A stretch of 64,000 nucleotides of DNA, from contig SVFO01000008.1 of the NCBI GenBank assembly GCA_015056795.1, positions 52,575-116,574 on the forward strand, written 5' to 3'. Under the pieces are notes generated by a model, which did no database searches, had not been told where the DNA came from, and saw only the letters and a list, made by a program, of their open reading frames with translations. The translations under genes were made by a program, and so were the position numbers. Positions 16,860 through 26,560 of this stretch are shown here, piece by piece; within the stretch, counting starts at the first letter, position 1; each line of letters opens with the position of its first letter. The DNA comes from Lachnospiraceae bacterium. GTDB taxonomy: Bacteria; Bacillota; Clostridia; Lachnospirales; Lachnospiraceae.

Positions 16860-18579
16860 TTTTGGATTCAAAAGATTTATAAAAGTAGAATATGTGCTTC
16901 CGCTTCTTCACTTTTTGGCATCCTTTTTTTATGAATGGGCGATTTTGCAGCTGCATCCCGCAAAAAATACGGTAATGGCCGTGGCGAAAAGCGCAAGATA
17001 CAGTGATCAGTTTGAACGCGTGATGGCCTATGGTCTGTCGAAGCTATTTGCGGCGCTGATTATTTGGGGATGCTGGAAGCTTTTCTTTTATGTACTTCGT
17101 AGCCTTCGAAAGAAGCCTTCCATTCGACTGTTTACGATTTTTTTTGTGATTGGAGCCATTGTCGTTGGATTATTGTGGCCCAATGGCTTTACGCACAGCA
17201 TCGACAACTATGTGACATTAACCTACGCAATTCGCCTGTATCCTGAATATTGGCATAGCGCCTATACCAGTATTCTGTTTACGGCATGCCTCATGGTAAT
17301 TCCACATCCTTTCGCCATTTCGTTTTTTCAATGGCTCGCATTTACCTTTGTTTTGGGGTATTTGTTTGTAAGGCTGGAAGCCATGAGTACATGGAAAAAG
17401 GGCGTAAAGTGGTTTGCTTTTTTGATCTTTTTGATTCCTGAAATTGTGATTTTATGTACGGATGCATATCGCACGGAGTTGTATGCGTTGCTCTGTATGT
17501 TTTATGTCACAAAGCTGATTTTTGATATCTTGGAAGAGAAGAGCTATTCCTACATGGAATTGGCGGCCATGGCGTTTTTAAGCGCGTTTCTGGCCGTATG
17601 GAGGACAGAGGGAATTCTTCTTGGCGGCATGGGCTATTTGGCAATTTTGCTTTTTTCCAAGGGTACTACCATGAAAAGAGGTCTCGCGTGGTTTGCCGTG
17701 TTCATCGTTGCCTTCTTCTTGATTTCCTTTCCGCAAAAGGTGGGAAACGAAAAATATTATGGCAGTGATTACTCCATCATCAATTCCTTTTTTGTCCTGA
17801 GAAATGTCTTTAACAGGGCGGATGCAAATCTGAGCTATGAAGGCGCACAGGAGGATCTTGCTGCCATAGAGGCCGTTGTGCCCATAGAAGCCATACAGGC
17901 GTATGGATTAGATGGTTATCGGCGGCATAACTATGCAAATGGACATCAAGACATCAACCAGTCACTGCCGAACATGGAGGCAGGAAAGGCATACGTAAAG
18001 GCGTTTTATCGCATTGTACTCCATAATCCCGTGATATATGCGCAGACGCAGCTTGGATTGTTAAAGGTGGTTTTGTGTCTAAGGACTGAGCCCTATGTGG
18101 AAGGAAGCACTGTCAGTCTCTCTAAGGAATATCCCAACTGGAGATTTCAGGCATGGGAGGATGGAAAAGAGGATTTATTAAGCTTTTATGCGGTAGAGCA
18201 GTGGCAGGAATGGAATCCAAGGAAACAGTTTGCGGAAGGCTTTGACGCCTTAGTTCAGAAAATCGCGGATGGGAAGAAAAGGATTTATTTGTCTTTCTTG
18301 ATCCTTATTGCCATCCCCATGATCAACATTTGGATCTTTGTGCGAGATGCGTGGGTTTTTCTTAAAAAACCGAGAGATCAAAAGACCTCAAAAGAATTAT
18401 TCTTCGCATTTTTGGCGATGATGTTGCTGGGGCAATTTGCGATTATAACGCTGGTAATGCCCGAACGATCATTTAGTTATTTTTGTGCCGTGTATTTTTG
18501 CTCTTTTGTGTTACAGCTTTGTTGGTTTGGAAAGGCTGTTTCGAGAAAAAATACTGAGCGGCTGCAGGAGGTAGCATGA
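16837..18579 (+). CDS. Polytopic membrane protein, GT-C-like, paralog 2
   Basis: This 580-residue product of a tandem duplication is similar to the preceding protein along its whole length. Shared blocks are SIDNYVTLTYAIRLYPEYWH, TACLMVIPHPFAI, AVWRTEGILLGGMGYL, KYYGSDYSIINSF and ALEAVVPIEAI-like AIEAVVPIEAIQAYG, then DGYRRHN and DINQS. The gene starts 23 nt inside its upstream neighbour, in another frame. Conservation is highest in the predicted outer loops, which suggests two related enzymes with different donors or acceptors. The function is unknown; GT-C-like membrane glycosyltransferase is my best guess. Confidence 0.75.
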   Translation: MGKEQQANFGFKRFIKVEYVLPLLHFLASFFYEWAILQLHPAKNTVMAVAKSARYSDQFERVMAYGLSKLFAALIIWGCWKLFFYVLRSLRKKPSIRLFTIFFVIGAIVVGLLWPNGFTHSIDNYVTLTYAIRLYPEYWHSAYTSILFTACLMVIPHPFAISFFQWLAFTFVLGYLFVRLEAMSTWKKGVKWFAFLIFLIPEIVILCTDAYRTELYALLCMFYVTKLIFDILEEKSYSYMELAAMAFLSAFLAVWRTEGILLGGMGYLAILLFSKGTTMKRGLAWFAVFIVAFFLISFPQKVGNEKYYGSDYSIINSFFVLRNVFNRADANLSYEGAQEDLAAIEAVVPIEAIQAYGLDGYRRHNYANGHQDINQSLPNMEAGKAYVKAFYRIVLHNPVIYAQTQLGLLKVVLCLRTEPYVEGSTVSLSKEYPNWRFQAWEDGKEDLLSFYAVEQWQEWNPRKQFAEGFDALVQKIADGKKRIYLSFLILIAIPMINIWIFVRDAWVFLKKPRDQKTSKELFFAFLAMMLLGQFAIITLVMPERSFSYFCAVYFCSFVLQLCWFGKAVSRKNTERLQEVA

Positions 18580-19265
18580 AGGTAGCGCTTTGTCTAATCA
18601 CATGGAATGAAATCGAGGGATGTAAGCATGACATCCCGCAGATAGACAAATCGAAATTTGACGAGATTTATTGTATTGATGGCGGCAGTACGGATGGAAC
18701 GGTAGAGTATTTGGAAAGCCAAGGCATCCCCGTGTATCAGCAGACTGCTAAGGGTCTGAATCAGGCCTGCAAGGACGGAGCCGACCACTGTCATTGTGAT
18801 GCGTTTGTATTCTTTCATCCCAAGGGAAGCATTCCCGTGGAGGATGCATACAAATTCCGAAAGTATTATGAGGATGGATATGAGTTTGTCGTGGGAAGCC
18901 GCATGATGAAGGGCGCGCGCAACGAAGAGGATGACAAGCTGATTAAACCGAGAAAATGGTTTGTGTTATGCTTGGGACTTGCTGCAAAGATCCTTTTCAA
19001 AAGAGAAGGAAACACGGTTTGGGATACACTGCATGGTTTTCGCGGCATGACGGTCGATGCCTTTCAGCGCTGTGAGATCACGGACATGTCGCCGTCCATT
19101 GACATTGAAATGGTATGTAGAAGCTATAAGCTTCATTTAAAGCGCATCGAGTTTCCGACAACAGAGCATGTTCGTATCGCGGGAGAAAGTCATTTCAAGG
19201 CATTTGCGACTGGGAAAAAGCTATTAAAATACTTATGGTTTGAAATTCGCAGAGGCTTGAAATAA
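18576..19265 (+). CDS. Family 2 glycosyltransferase (polyprenyl-phosphate type)
   Basis: This 229-residue GT-A fold enzyme has CLITWNEIEGC at the N-terminus, the nucleotide-binding IDGGSTDGTVEY near residue 35, and FFHPKGSIPVED in place of the usual DxD segment. FVVGSRMMKGARNEED follows. The size and the GSR motif resemble DPM1-like enzymes that load a sugar onto polyprenyl phosphate, but it has no membrane helices. The ATGA overlap with the upstream stop and AGGAGG before the ATG show operon coupling. It could make the lipid-linked donor for the GT-C-like neighbours (inference). Confidence 0.85.
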   Translation: MKVALCLITWNEIEGCKHDIPQIDKSKFDEIYCIDGGSTDGTVEYLESQGIPVYQQTAKGLNQACKDGADHCHCDAFVFFHPKGSIPVEDAYKFRKYYEDGYEFVVGSRMMKGARNEEDDKLIKPRKWFVLCLGLAAKILFKREGNTVWDTLHGFRGMTVDAFQRCEITDMSPSIDIEMVCRSYKLHLKRIEFPTTEHVRIAGESHFKAFATGKKLLKYLWFEIRRGLK

Positions 19266-19321
19266 AAAAGGAACCCTCATTCAATGCGAAACGAATGGGG
19301 GAGCCCGATTTTGGAGGATAC

Positions 19322-20569
19322 ATGGAAAAGGTAACATATTTAATTCTTGGTGCGGGTCCTGCTGGCCTATCCATTGCCAATCTAATCAAAAGAAATTGCC
19401 CAGAAGCTTCCTTTCTTGTACTGGAAAAGGAAAGAGAGGCAGGGGGTCTTTGCCGTTCTGCCATGGTGGATGGAAGCCCTTTGGACATCGGGGGAGGTCA
19501 TTTTTTGGACGTGAGGAGGCCAAAGGTAAACGAGTTCCTGTTTTCCTTTATGCCTGAGGAGGAATGGAACGTCTATGAACGTGATTCCCGCATTGACATG
19601 GGGACCTATGAAATTGGTCATCCCTTCGAGGCAAATATTTGGCAGATGCCCGAGGAGGAGCAGGTACAGTACTTAAAGTCCATTGCCGTGGCGGGGTGTA
19701 ATCTGGAACAGCCAAAGCCAGAGAAATTTGTGGACTGGATTATTTGGAAGCTTGGCAAGAAAATTGCCATGGAATACATGCTTCCGTACAATGAGAAGAT
19801 GTTTGGAGGAGAACTGGAAAAGCTTGGCACCTATTGGCTGGACAAGCTTCCGAATGTTTCCTTTGAGGAGACATTGCTATCCTGCCTGAATCGAAAGCCT
19901 TATGGGACACAGCCGGGACATGCAAGGTTTTATTATCCAAAGAAATATGGGTATGGCGAGTTGTGGTTGCGTATGGCAAAGGCGCTGGGAGATCAGATTC
20001 TGTATCATCAAATCGTGACGGAGCTTGACTTTGCGGAAAAAAAGGTCACCTGTGCGGATGGAAGCCAGTACTTTGCGGAGAAGATCATTACGACCATTCC
20101 CTGGACATCTATTCAGTCCTATGTTGGATGTGAGGAAAGCTTTTGCGAGTTAGTTGGTAAATTAAAGCATACGGGAACGGAGATCCGTTATGTGGCGAAT
20201 ACTTTAGAAACCAAGGCGCATTGGATTTATGTGCCTGACGCGAATAAAGCGCATCACCGCATTTTAGTGCGCCGTAATTTCTGCGATGGCAGTAAGGGCT
20301 ACTGGTTAGAGACCAATCTAAACCGCGTGGGACTAATCAATGAGGAAGAATTCGCTGGCAAGGATGCAAATGGAGAACGGCTGGCTTTTCCGAACGAGTA
20401 TACCTATCCGCTGAATACCATTGATAAGCCCATAGTTATCAAGGAGCTTCTGTCCTATGCAAAGGAACGGGGCGTGATTGGACTTGGTCGTTGGGGCGAG
20501 CATGAGCATTATAATTCTGACCGCACGGTAGAACGTGCCATGGAGCTCATGGAAGAATTAAGGGCATAA
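19322..20569 (+). CDS. FAD-dependent oxidoreductase, UDP-galactopyranose-mutase-like
   Basis: This 415-residue flavoprotein has the Rossmann motif LILGAGPAGLSIANL at the N-terminus and the acidic ribose-binding end of the strand (FLVLEKEREAGGLCRS). GGGHFLDVRRPKV follows. The middle region, with MLPYNEKMFGGELEKLGTYW and FYYPKKYGYGELWLRMAKAL, resembles the UGM/protoporphyrinogen-oxidase branch. ATG 19322 has GGAGG upstream. Position after a GT2 gene suggests a role in surface sugar conversion, such as making a furanose or oxidised sugar, rather than haem synthesis. No other haem genes are present. The substrate is unknown. Confidence 0.75.
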   Translation: MEKVTYLILGAGPAGLSIANLIKRNCPEASFLVLEKEREAGGLCRSAMVDGSPLDIGGGHFLDVRRPKVNEFLFSFMPEEEWNVYERDSRIDMGTYEIGHPFEANIWQMPEEEQVQYLKSIAVAGCNLEQPKPEKFVDWIIWKLGKKIAMEYMLPYNEKMFGGELEKLGTYWLDKLPNVSFEETLLSCLNRKPYGTQPGHARFYYPKKYGYGELWLRMAKALGDQILYHQIVTELDFAEKKVTCADGSQYFAEKIITTIPWTSIQSYVGCEESFCELVGKLKHTGTEIRYVANTLETKAHWIYVPDANKAHHRILVRRNFCDGSKGYWLETNLNRVGLINEEEFAGKDANGERLAFPNEYTYPLNTIDKPIVIKELLSYAKERGVIGLGRWGEHEHYNSDRTVERAMELMEELRA

Positions 20570-20674
20570 ACAAGCCCTTATAGGAAGACGTGACATGCTA
20601 ATGAAGAATATACGCGAATAATAGCAAGCAAAAAAGGAAAGATAAAGACGTAAAAAAGAGTTAGGAGGCAATTT

Positions 20675-22099
20675 ATGTTAAAGAAATGTGCATGGGAGAC
20701 CTATTCTGAAAAGGATTTAAAGAAGCTGGAGAAGCTATGTAAGGAGTATCGCGAATTTTTGGACAACGGAAAAACAGAGCGCGAATGTGTGGATGAAATC
20801 GTGAACACCATTGAGGCTGAAGGCTATCAGGAGATGGAGACCGTGATCAAAAACGGCGGCAAGCTGAAGGCAGGAGATAAGGTTTACAGTGTTTGGATGA
20901 ATAAATCCGTAGTGATGTTCCAGGTGGGCAAGAAGCCTCTTGCCGAGGGTATTAACATTCTGGGAGCCCACATTGACAGCCCGAGACTGGACGTAAAGCA
21001 GGTTCCTTTGTATGAGGATGGTTGCCATGCGTTTGCATATCTGGATACGCATTATTATGGCGGCGTAAAGAAGTATCAGTGGGTAACGCTTCCCCTGGCC
21101 ATTCATGGCGTTGTCGTAAAGAAGGACGGAACCACCGTGGAGCTCAATCTTGGAGAGGAAGAGGATGATCCCGTATTCTTTATTTCTGATCTTTTGATCC
21201 ATCTGGCGGGAGAGCAGCTGGAAAAGAAGGCAGCTAAGGTTATTGAGGGTGAAGCATTAGATCTGATTGTTGGCTCCAAGCCCATTACCATCGAAAAGGA
21301 AGATGGCAAGGCAAAGGAAGAGAAGAGCGCTAAGGATGCCATTAAGGCAGGCGTTTTAGACATCTTAAAGAAGACCTATGACTTTGATGAGGATGATTTC
21401 CTTTCCGCAGAGCTTGAAATCGTGCCTGCAGGCAAGGCAAGAGAAGCTGGCTTTGACCGCAGCATGATTCTTGGCTATGGTCAGGATGACAGAGTTTGTG
21501 CGTTTACCTCCATGAGAGCGATGCTGGACGTTAAGAACCTTGACAGAACGCTTTGCTGCATTTTGGTAGACAAGGAAGAGATTGGCTCCGTGGGTGCAAC
21601 GGGCATGCAATCCGCCTTTTTTGAGAATGCGGTAGCAGAGCTGATGAATTTGACGGGAGAATATAGCGAGCTGAACGTAAGAAGATGTCTTGCAAGAAGC
21701 TGCATGCTGTCCTCTGACGTCAGCGCAGGGTATGATCCCAGCTATGATTCCTGCTTCGAGAAAAAGAATGCCGCATGGATTGGCGGCGGTATGTGCTTTA
21801 ATAAGTTTACGGGCGCGCGTGGAAAGTCTGGATCCAATGATGCGAATGCTGAATATATCGCTCATATCAGAAAGATCTTTGATGATAAGAAGATTGTTTG
21901 GCAGACGGCAGAGCTTGGCAAGGTGGACGTCGGCGGTGGCGGAACCATTGCATACATCTTGGCGCTGTATGGCATGAACGTTATTGACAGTGGCGTGGCC
22001 GTACTGAACATGCATGCACCCTGGGAAGCAACCAGCAAGGCAGACATTTACGAGGCATATCGTGGATACAAGGCATTTGCGGAAGATGCCTGCATGTAG
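20675..22099 (+). CDS. M18-family aminopeptidase
   Basis: This 474-residue cytosolic metallo-aminopeptidase of the aspartyl aminopeptidase/Lap4 family removes N-terminal residues from peptides. Zinc-ligand motifs visible are GAHIDSPRLDV (His and Asp), DKEEIGS (catalytic Glu and zinc Glu) and the C-terminal MHAPWEATSKAD (His). SSDVSAGYDPSYD is also typical. The start at 20675 has AGGAGG 6 nt upstream. M18 enzymes usually assemble into dodecameric tetrahedra (family knowledge). The gene precedes queA by 46 nt and may be cotranscribed with it. Confidence 0.93.
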   Translation: MLKKCAWETYSEKDLKKLEKLCKEYREFLDNGKTERECVDEIVNTIEAEGYQEMETVIKNGGKLKAGDKVYSVWMNKSVVMFQVGKKPLAEGINILGAHIDSPRLDVKQVPLYEDGCHAFAYLDTHYYGGVKKYQWVTLPLAIHGVVVKKDGTTVELNLGEEEDDPVFFISDLLIHLAGEQLEKKAAKVIEGEALDLIVGSKPITIEKEDGKAKEEKSAKDAIKAGVLDILKKTYDFDEDDFLSAELEIVPAGKAREAGFDRSMILGYGQDDRVCAFTSMRAMLDVKNLDRTLCCILVDKEEIGSVGATGMQSAFFENAVAELMNLTGEYSELNVRRCLARSCMLSSDVSAGYDPSYDSCFEKKNAAWIGGGMCFNKFTGARGKSGSNDANAEYIAHIRKIFDDKKIVWQTAELGKVDVGGGGTIAYILALYGMNVIDSGVAVLNMHAPWEATSKADIYEAYRGYKAFAEDACM

Positions 22100-22145
22100 T
22101 ATTTCTGTAGAACGATAGAACGAACAGTTGGAAAGATGATGAACG

Positions 22146-23174
22146 ATGGAACTAAAGAAATCTGATTTTTATTTTGATTTGCCACAGGAGCTGATTGCAC
22201 AGGATCCCTTGGAGGATCGCAGTGCCTCCAGATTGCTTCATTTAGACAGGTTGACTGGAGAAGTCAGTCACCATGTTTTCAAGGAAGTACCTAGCTTCTT
22301 GAAGCCTGGAGATTGTCTGGTACTAAATAACACGAAGGTCATTCCCGCAAGACTGCTTGGTCAGAGGGAATCAGGTGGACACGTGGAAGTCCTGCTCCTT
22401 TCCCGAAAGGAAAGTGACGTATGGGAGACCTTGGTTAAGCCTGGAAAGAAGTGTAAGCCAGGAACGAAGCTAAGCTTTGGCGATGGCCTCCTGAAGGCAG
22501 AGGTTTTGGAAACCTTAGAGGATGGCAATCGTAAGATCCGTTTCTTTTATGACGGTATCTGGGAAGAGGTTCTCGACAGATTGGGCGAGATGCCCCTGCC
22601 GCCCTATATTACGCATAAGCTGAAGGATAAAAATCGTTATCAGACCGTTTATGCAAAATATGAGGGCTCTGCCGCTGCACCTACTGCTGGATTGCACTTT
22701 ACAAAGGAGCTGTTGGCGCAGATTGAGTCGCAAGGGATCAAGATTGTTTATGTTACCCTCCATGTTGGACTGGGGACCTTCCGCCCCGTAAAGGAAGAGA
22801 ACGTATTGGATCACCACATGCATTCTGAGTGGTATCAGGTAAGCCCGGAGGCAGCGCAAACCATCAATGAAACTAAGGCATCTGGCGGTAGGGTGATCTG
22901 TGTCGGAACCACGAGCTGTCGAACCATTGAGAGCGCAGCTGGTGAGGATGGTAAGGTTATGGCTGGTAGCGGAGACACGCAGATTTTCATCTATCCTGGT
23001 TACCGTTTTAAGGTATTAGATGGACTGATCACGAACTTTCATTTGCCAGAATCTACTCTGGTTATGCTTGTTAGCGCGCTGGCAGGACGAGAACATGTCT
23101 TGGCAGCATATCAGGAAGCCATAAAGGAACGCTATCGTTTCTTTAGCTTTGGCGATGCCATGATCATAATTTAA
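22146..23174 (+). CDS. queA: S-adenosylmethionine:tRNA ribosyltransferase-isomerase
   Basis: This 342-residue enzyme has the typical length of QueA, which transfers and rearranges the ribosyl part of SAM onto preQ1 at position 34 of GUN-anticodon tRNAs to give epoxyqueuosine. Conserved blocks are [20 protein letters not shown] at the N-terminus, [49 protein letters not shown] and [20 protein letters not shown]. No other queuosine gene is in the window. A GT2 gene starts 9 nt after its stop, so the glycan operon may be read through from here. Confidence 0.97.
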   Translation: MELKKSDFYFDLPQELIAQDPLEDRSASRLLHLDRLTGEVSHHVFKEVPSFLKPGDCLVLNNTKVIPARLLGQRESGGHVEVLLLSRKESDVWETLVKPGKKCKPGTKLSFGDGLLKAEVLETLEDGNRKIRFFYDGIWEEVLDRLGEMPLPPYITHKLKDKNRYQTVYAKYEGSAAAPTAGLHFTKELLAQIESQGIKIVYVTLHVGLGTFRPVKEENVLDHHMHSEWYQVSPEAAQTINETKASGGRVICVGTTSCRTIESAAGEDGKVMAGSGDTQIFIYPGYRFKVLDGLITNFHLPESTLVMLVSALAGREHVLAAYQEAIKERYRFFSFGDAMIII

Positions 23175-23183
23175 GGAGGAACC

Positions 23184-24137
23184 ATGGATAAGATCGCTGT
23201 CTTAATTCCGTGCCATAACGAGGCGCAAACGATAGGGAAAGTTGTAAGTGATTGGAGACAGGTGCTTCCGGAAGCAACCATTTATGTATATGACAATAAT
23301 TCCACAGATGATACCGCATCCATCGCGAAAGAAAAAGGGGCAGTGGTCAGGCATGAGTATAAGCTGGGGAAGGGAAACGTCATTAGAAGGATGTTTCGGG
23401 AAATTGATGCCATGTCTTACATCATGGTAGATGGAGATGACACCTATTCCGCTGAACATGGGAGGGAAATGGTACGGCTGGTGTTAGAGGAAAATGTGGA
23501 TATGGTAATCGGTGATCGTTTGTCATCCTCCTATTTTTCTGAAAACAAGAGACCCTTTCATAACTTTGGAAACACGATCGTTCGAAAAGGCATAAACGTG
23601 CTGTTTCATTCCGACATTAAAGACGTGATGACGGGACTTCGGGCGTTCAGTTATCTCTTTGTGAAATCCTTTCCCGTTTTGTCCAAGGGCTTTGAAATTG
23701 AGACGGAAATGACGATTCATTGTCTGGATAAAAATATGTCTGTGAAGAATATTGTGGTAGATTATCGAGACAGACAGGAGGGCAGTGTGTCCAAGCTAAA
23801 TACACTGTCTGACGGCATAAAGGTAATTCATAAGATTTTTAGTCTTTATGTCAGATTTAGGCCGCTTGCATTTTTCTCATTGTTTGCCGTTCTTATTTCT
23901 TTGATTGCAATCATATTATTTGTGCCGATTGCAAGTACCTTTTTGGAGACGGGGCTTGTACCACGCTTTCCTACGTTGATCACGTGTGGGTTTATGATGA
24001 TTGCGGCACTGCTTTCCTTGTTCAGCGGAATTCAGCTTCATACCATTCGTCAACAGAACCTTCAGGATTTTGAATACAGGTTATTGGATGTTGAGGCGCG
24101 TTTTCAGGATAAAAAAGCTATGGATAAAAATCTATAG
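23184..24137 (+). CDS. Family 2 glycosyltransferase with C-terminal membrane anchor
   Basis: This 317-residue DPM1/GtrB-like enzyme has a GT-A domain with VLIPCHNEAQTIGKVV, VYDNNSTDDTASIA and MVDGDDTYSAEH (DDT metal-binding site). VIGDRLSSSYFSENKRP and VMTGLRAFSY follow. Two C-terminal hydrophobic segments (FFSLFAVLISLIAIILFVPI; LITCGFMMIAALLSLFSGI) form a membrane anchor. Such enzymes transfer a sugar from UDP- or GDP-sugar to undecaprenyl phosphate on the cytoplasmic face. AAGGAGG precedes the ATG. The lipid-linked sugar would be a natural donor for the membrane protein that follows. Confidence 0.9.
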   Translation: MDKIAVLIPCHNEAQTIGKVVSDWRQVLPEATIYVYDNNSTDDTASIAKEKGAVVRHEYKLGKGNVIRRMFREIDAMSYIMVDGDDTYSAEHGREMVRLVLEENVDMVIGDRLSSSYFSENKRPFHNFGNTIVRKGINVLFHSDIKDVMTGLRAFSYLFVKSFPVLSKGFEIETEMTIHCLDKNMSVKNIVVDYRDRQEGSVSKLNTLSDGIKVIHKIFSLYVRFRPLAFFSLFAVLISLIAIILFVPIASTFLETGLVPRFPTLITCGFMMIAALLSLFSGIQLHTIRQQNLQDFEYRLLDVEARFQDKKAMDKNL

Positions 24138-24171
24138 AAAAAAGGCTATCGGTTAAAGGGGAAAAAAGATA

Positions 24172-26079
24172 ATGAATAGCATAAAAAGAGTTTGGCCCAA
24201 AACGAAATCTTTTTTCATAGTTGTATGCGCCCTGTTCAGTTCCTTTGGCTTTCAGTATGTAACGGAAATAACTGGAAGTGAGGGGAGGTATTACGGAACA
24301 GAGATTTTTGGATGGAATCCTGCATGTATTGTTTTTTTTGCAATGGAATGCATTTTACTTCATCGTTTTTTGAAAACAGAAGTTTTAAAAAGCCGTGGGC
24401 GTATGATTCTTTCCATAACGTTAGGGATGCTATTAGGCTTTTTATCCATAGGAAGCATGCTGATGTATTATGGTTCCAATCAAATTTTTGATGCAGATAT
24501 ATCCATTGGAACGGCAATCATGGCAGCTTTAGGGATTACCTTGTTCGCTGCACCTTGTTTTAGCGAATTGGTGGGTTACTTGAATCGATTGAAATTGACA
24601 AATGAAGAAGAGCCTGACATGGATAAGACCGTGCCCAATGGGAAAAAAGCATGGCTTTATTTTTTGCTTGTATGGCTTCTTGTTTTTATATGCTTTGTAC
24701 CTCTATGGCTTTATTGGTGGCCGATCAATCTAGTATATGATGCAAGCTATCAGATTTATAATTATATGACACACAGTATGTCGACGCACCATCCAATTCT
24801 TCATACGTTGCTACTTGGCATGACTTATGAATTTGGATGGGAAAGGGGTAACGTTAATTTGGGTTGTGTCATTTATTCGTTGCTCCAAATGCTTGTTCTT
24901 TCGGGATCCTTTGCATTTTTTATGAAATATGTTTATGAAAAAAAGATAAAAAGATGCTTTCGTATAATCATTCTTTTATCCTTTGCATTCAATCCCGTTA
25001 ACGCATGGTTTGCAGTATCTACCGTAAAGGGAGTTTATTCAGCAGCATTTTTGATTGTGTCACTCACTTTCTTGCTCCAATTTTTTGACTGTGAGAGTCA
25101 GATGAACATGAAAAAAATACTGAGGGGGCTGGGATTTGTTGTTTTTGGCATATTATCCTGCTTATTTCGTAATAACATGGTTTATGCCATGCTTGTGGCA
25201 GGTGTAGTCATTGCTTTACTGCAAAAGGGCTGGAAACAACGATTAACGATCGGGTGTATTTTTTTAGCACTTTTGATTGGGTATAAGGTTTGCGATGAGG
25301 GATTGGTTCGTGCAACGCATGCCCATAAACCAGATACGGAAAAGGAAAAGATGTCCGTCCCGTTGTCATGTCTTGCCCGTGCGGCAATCTATCAACGGGA
25401 GAAAATTGGTGAAGCGAATTATCAAGAAATTTGTATGTATATATCCGAGGACTCCCTGGATCATTACTCTATTTTAATTGCGGATTCCATAAAGGATAAT
25501 GCAAACGAACAGCTGTTACGAAGCAATAAGGTAAATTTCCTAAAGCTTTTTGTAAAGATAGGAATAAAATGTCCAGGAGAATATCTGGAATCCATTCTTG
25601 GTCTGACAGCAGGCTATGTATATCCGCTTAATTATCCTTACTTTTTTACTGGCACCACAAAATTAAGTGACATGGGGATTTTTGGCGTCTATCCAGCACC
25701 AGAATTAAAAAATTATCTGATTTTGGGAAGCGACTGGATGGAATACTTATACGGAGATCAGGATGGGAGACTTCGCATCCCGATCTTAGGATGGTGTTGG
25801 AGGAGCACGCTTTATGTGTGGGGAAGCTTCTTCCTGTTTGGTTATTTCATTTATCGAAGGGATAAAAGGGGATTAGGCATCTTTTTAATCCCATTTGCAT
25901 ATCTTTTAACCTGTTTTCTGGCGCCAGTTGCATGGCTAAGGTATATTTATATTAATATTGCAACAGTACCCGTCGCAATCTACTTATGTGTTGGTGGGGC
26001 CATGATTCGAAAGAATCACACAGGAGGCATGGAAAAAGAATCTGATTTGCCTGTGGAAGGGCAGGCAAGTTCATCTTGA
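24172..26079 (+). CDS. DUF6020-like polytopic membrane protein (GT-C-like)
   Basis: This 635-residue protein has about 13 hydrophobic segments. The outer-loop motif DASYQIYNYMTHSMSTHHPILHT-type region (near residues 190-215) combines an early Asp with HHPILH. That resembles the D-x-Y..HPPL signature of GT-C/PMT-type mannosyltransferases. SLTFLLQFF, SCLFRNNMVYAMLVAG and VPLSCLARAAIYQREKI are further recognisable blocks of the DUF6020 family as I remember it. It lies 34 nt after a GT2 enzyme likely to make lipid-linked sugar, so a role as the extracytoplasmic sugar transferase is plausible but unproven. Confidence 0.7.
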   Translation: MNSIKRVWPKTKSFFIVVCALFSSFGFQYVTEITGSEGRYYGTEIFGWNPACIVFFAMECILLHRFLKTEVLKSRGRMILSITLGMLLGFLSIGSMLMYYGSNQIFDADISIGTAIMAALGITLFAAPCFSELVGYLNRLKLTNEEEPDMDKTVPNGKKAWLYFLLVWLLVFICFVPLWLYWWPINLVYDASYQIYNYMTHSMSTHHPILHTLLLGMTYEFGWERGNVNLGCVIYSLLQMLVLSGSFAFFMKYVYEKKIKRCFRIIILLSFAFNPVNAWFAVSTVKGVYSAAFLIVSLTFLLQFFDCESQMNMKKILRGLGFVVFGILSCLFRNNMVYAMLVAGVVIALLQKGWKQRLTIGCIFLALLIGYKVCDEGLVRATHAHKPDTEKEKMSVPLSCLARAAIYQREKIGEANYQEICMYISEDSLDHYSILIADSIKDNANEQLLRSNKVNFLKLFVKIGIKCPGEYLESILGLTAGYVYPLNYPYFFTGTTKLSDMGIFGVYPAPELKNYLILGSDWMEYLYGDQDGRLRIPILGWCWRSTLYVWGSFFLFGYFIYRRDKRGLGIFLIPFAYLLTCFLAPVAWLRYIYINIATVPVAIYLCVGGAMIRKNHTGGMEKESDLPVEGQASSS

Positions 26080-26170
26080 AGTTTCTAAAAAGCTATGATA
26101 CATTAATAGATAGTAAAGCATGAAGAAACGTTTTTCGGATGCAAGATAAAGGCAGAAAGGAAACGGGGAC

Positions 26171-26560
26171 ATGGAGGAAGAAAGAAGAAAAAGCAAACGA
26201 ACCAAGCTGGCATCAAGGCTAATCGTAAAGCGCCTGGATTCCGCGGAGGATAAGGAAGTGGAGATCGACATCGTCGACGTATCAAAGGACGGTGTTGGTT
26301 TTACTGCGGGCAGACCTTTAAAGATTGGTGCTGTTTATGAGGCTTTTTTAACGATATGGACTAGAGAGGTCATCCATGCATTTCTGCAGATTGTGCGGAT
26401 TGAGCTTCTGGAGGAAAAGGGCGAGATCACCGAAGAAATCAAGCGTTATGGCTATGGTGCGCGATTTGTGGGGATGCCGGAGATGGAGGCAAACCGCATT
26501 GAAGTATATCAAACCGTTGCTGAGAATTTAGGAGAAGCCACGGAGACGGATGATGAGTAA
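26171..26560 (+). CDS. PilZ-domain protein (c-di-GMP receptor)
   Basis: This 129-residue single-domain protein carries both c-di-GMP signatures: RxxxR as RKSKR (residues 6-10) and DxSxxG as DVSKDG (36-41). A beta-barrel-like remainder ends in YGYGARFVGM. PilZ proteins bind cyclic di-GMP and pass the signal to a partner. The gene lies between the DUF6020-like protein and vanZ-MBOAT-SGNH, and its end overlaps vanZ by 11 nt. It is therefore well placed to regulate synthesis or acetylation of the surface glycan (inference from context). Confidence 0.88.
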   Translation: MEEERRKSKRTKLASRLIVKRLDSAEDKEVEIDIVDVSKDGVGFTAGRPLKIGAVYEAFLTIWTREVIHAFLQIVRIELLEEKGEITEEIKRYGYGARFVGMPEMEANRIEVYQTVAENLGEATETDDE

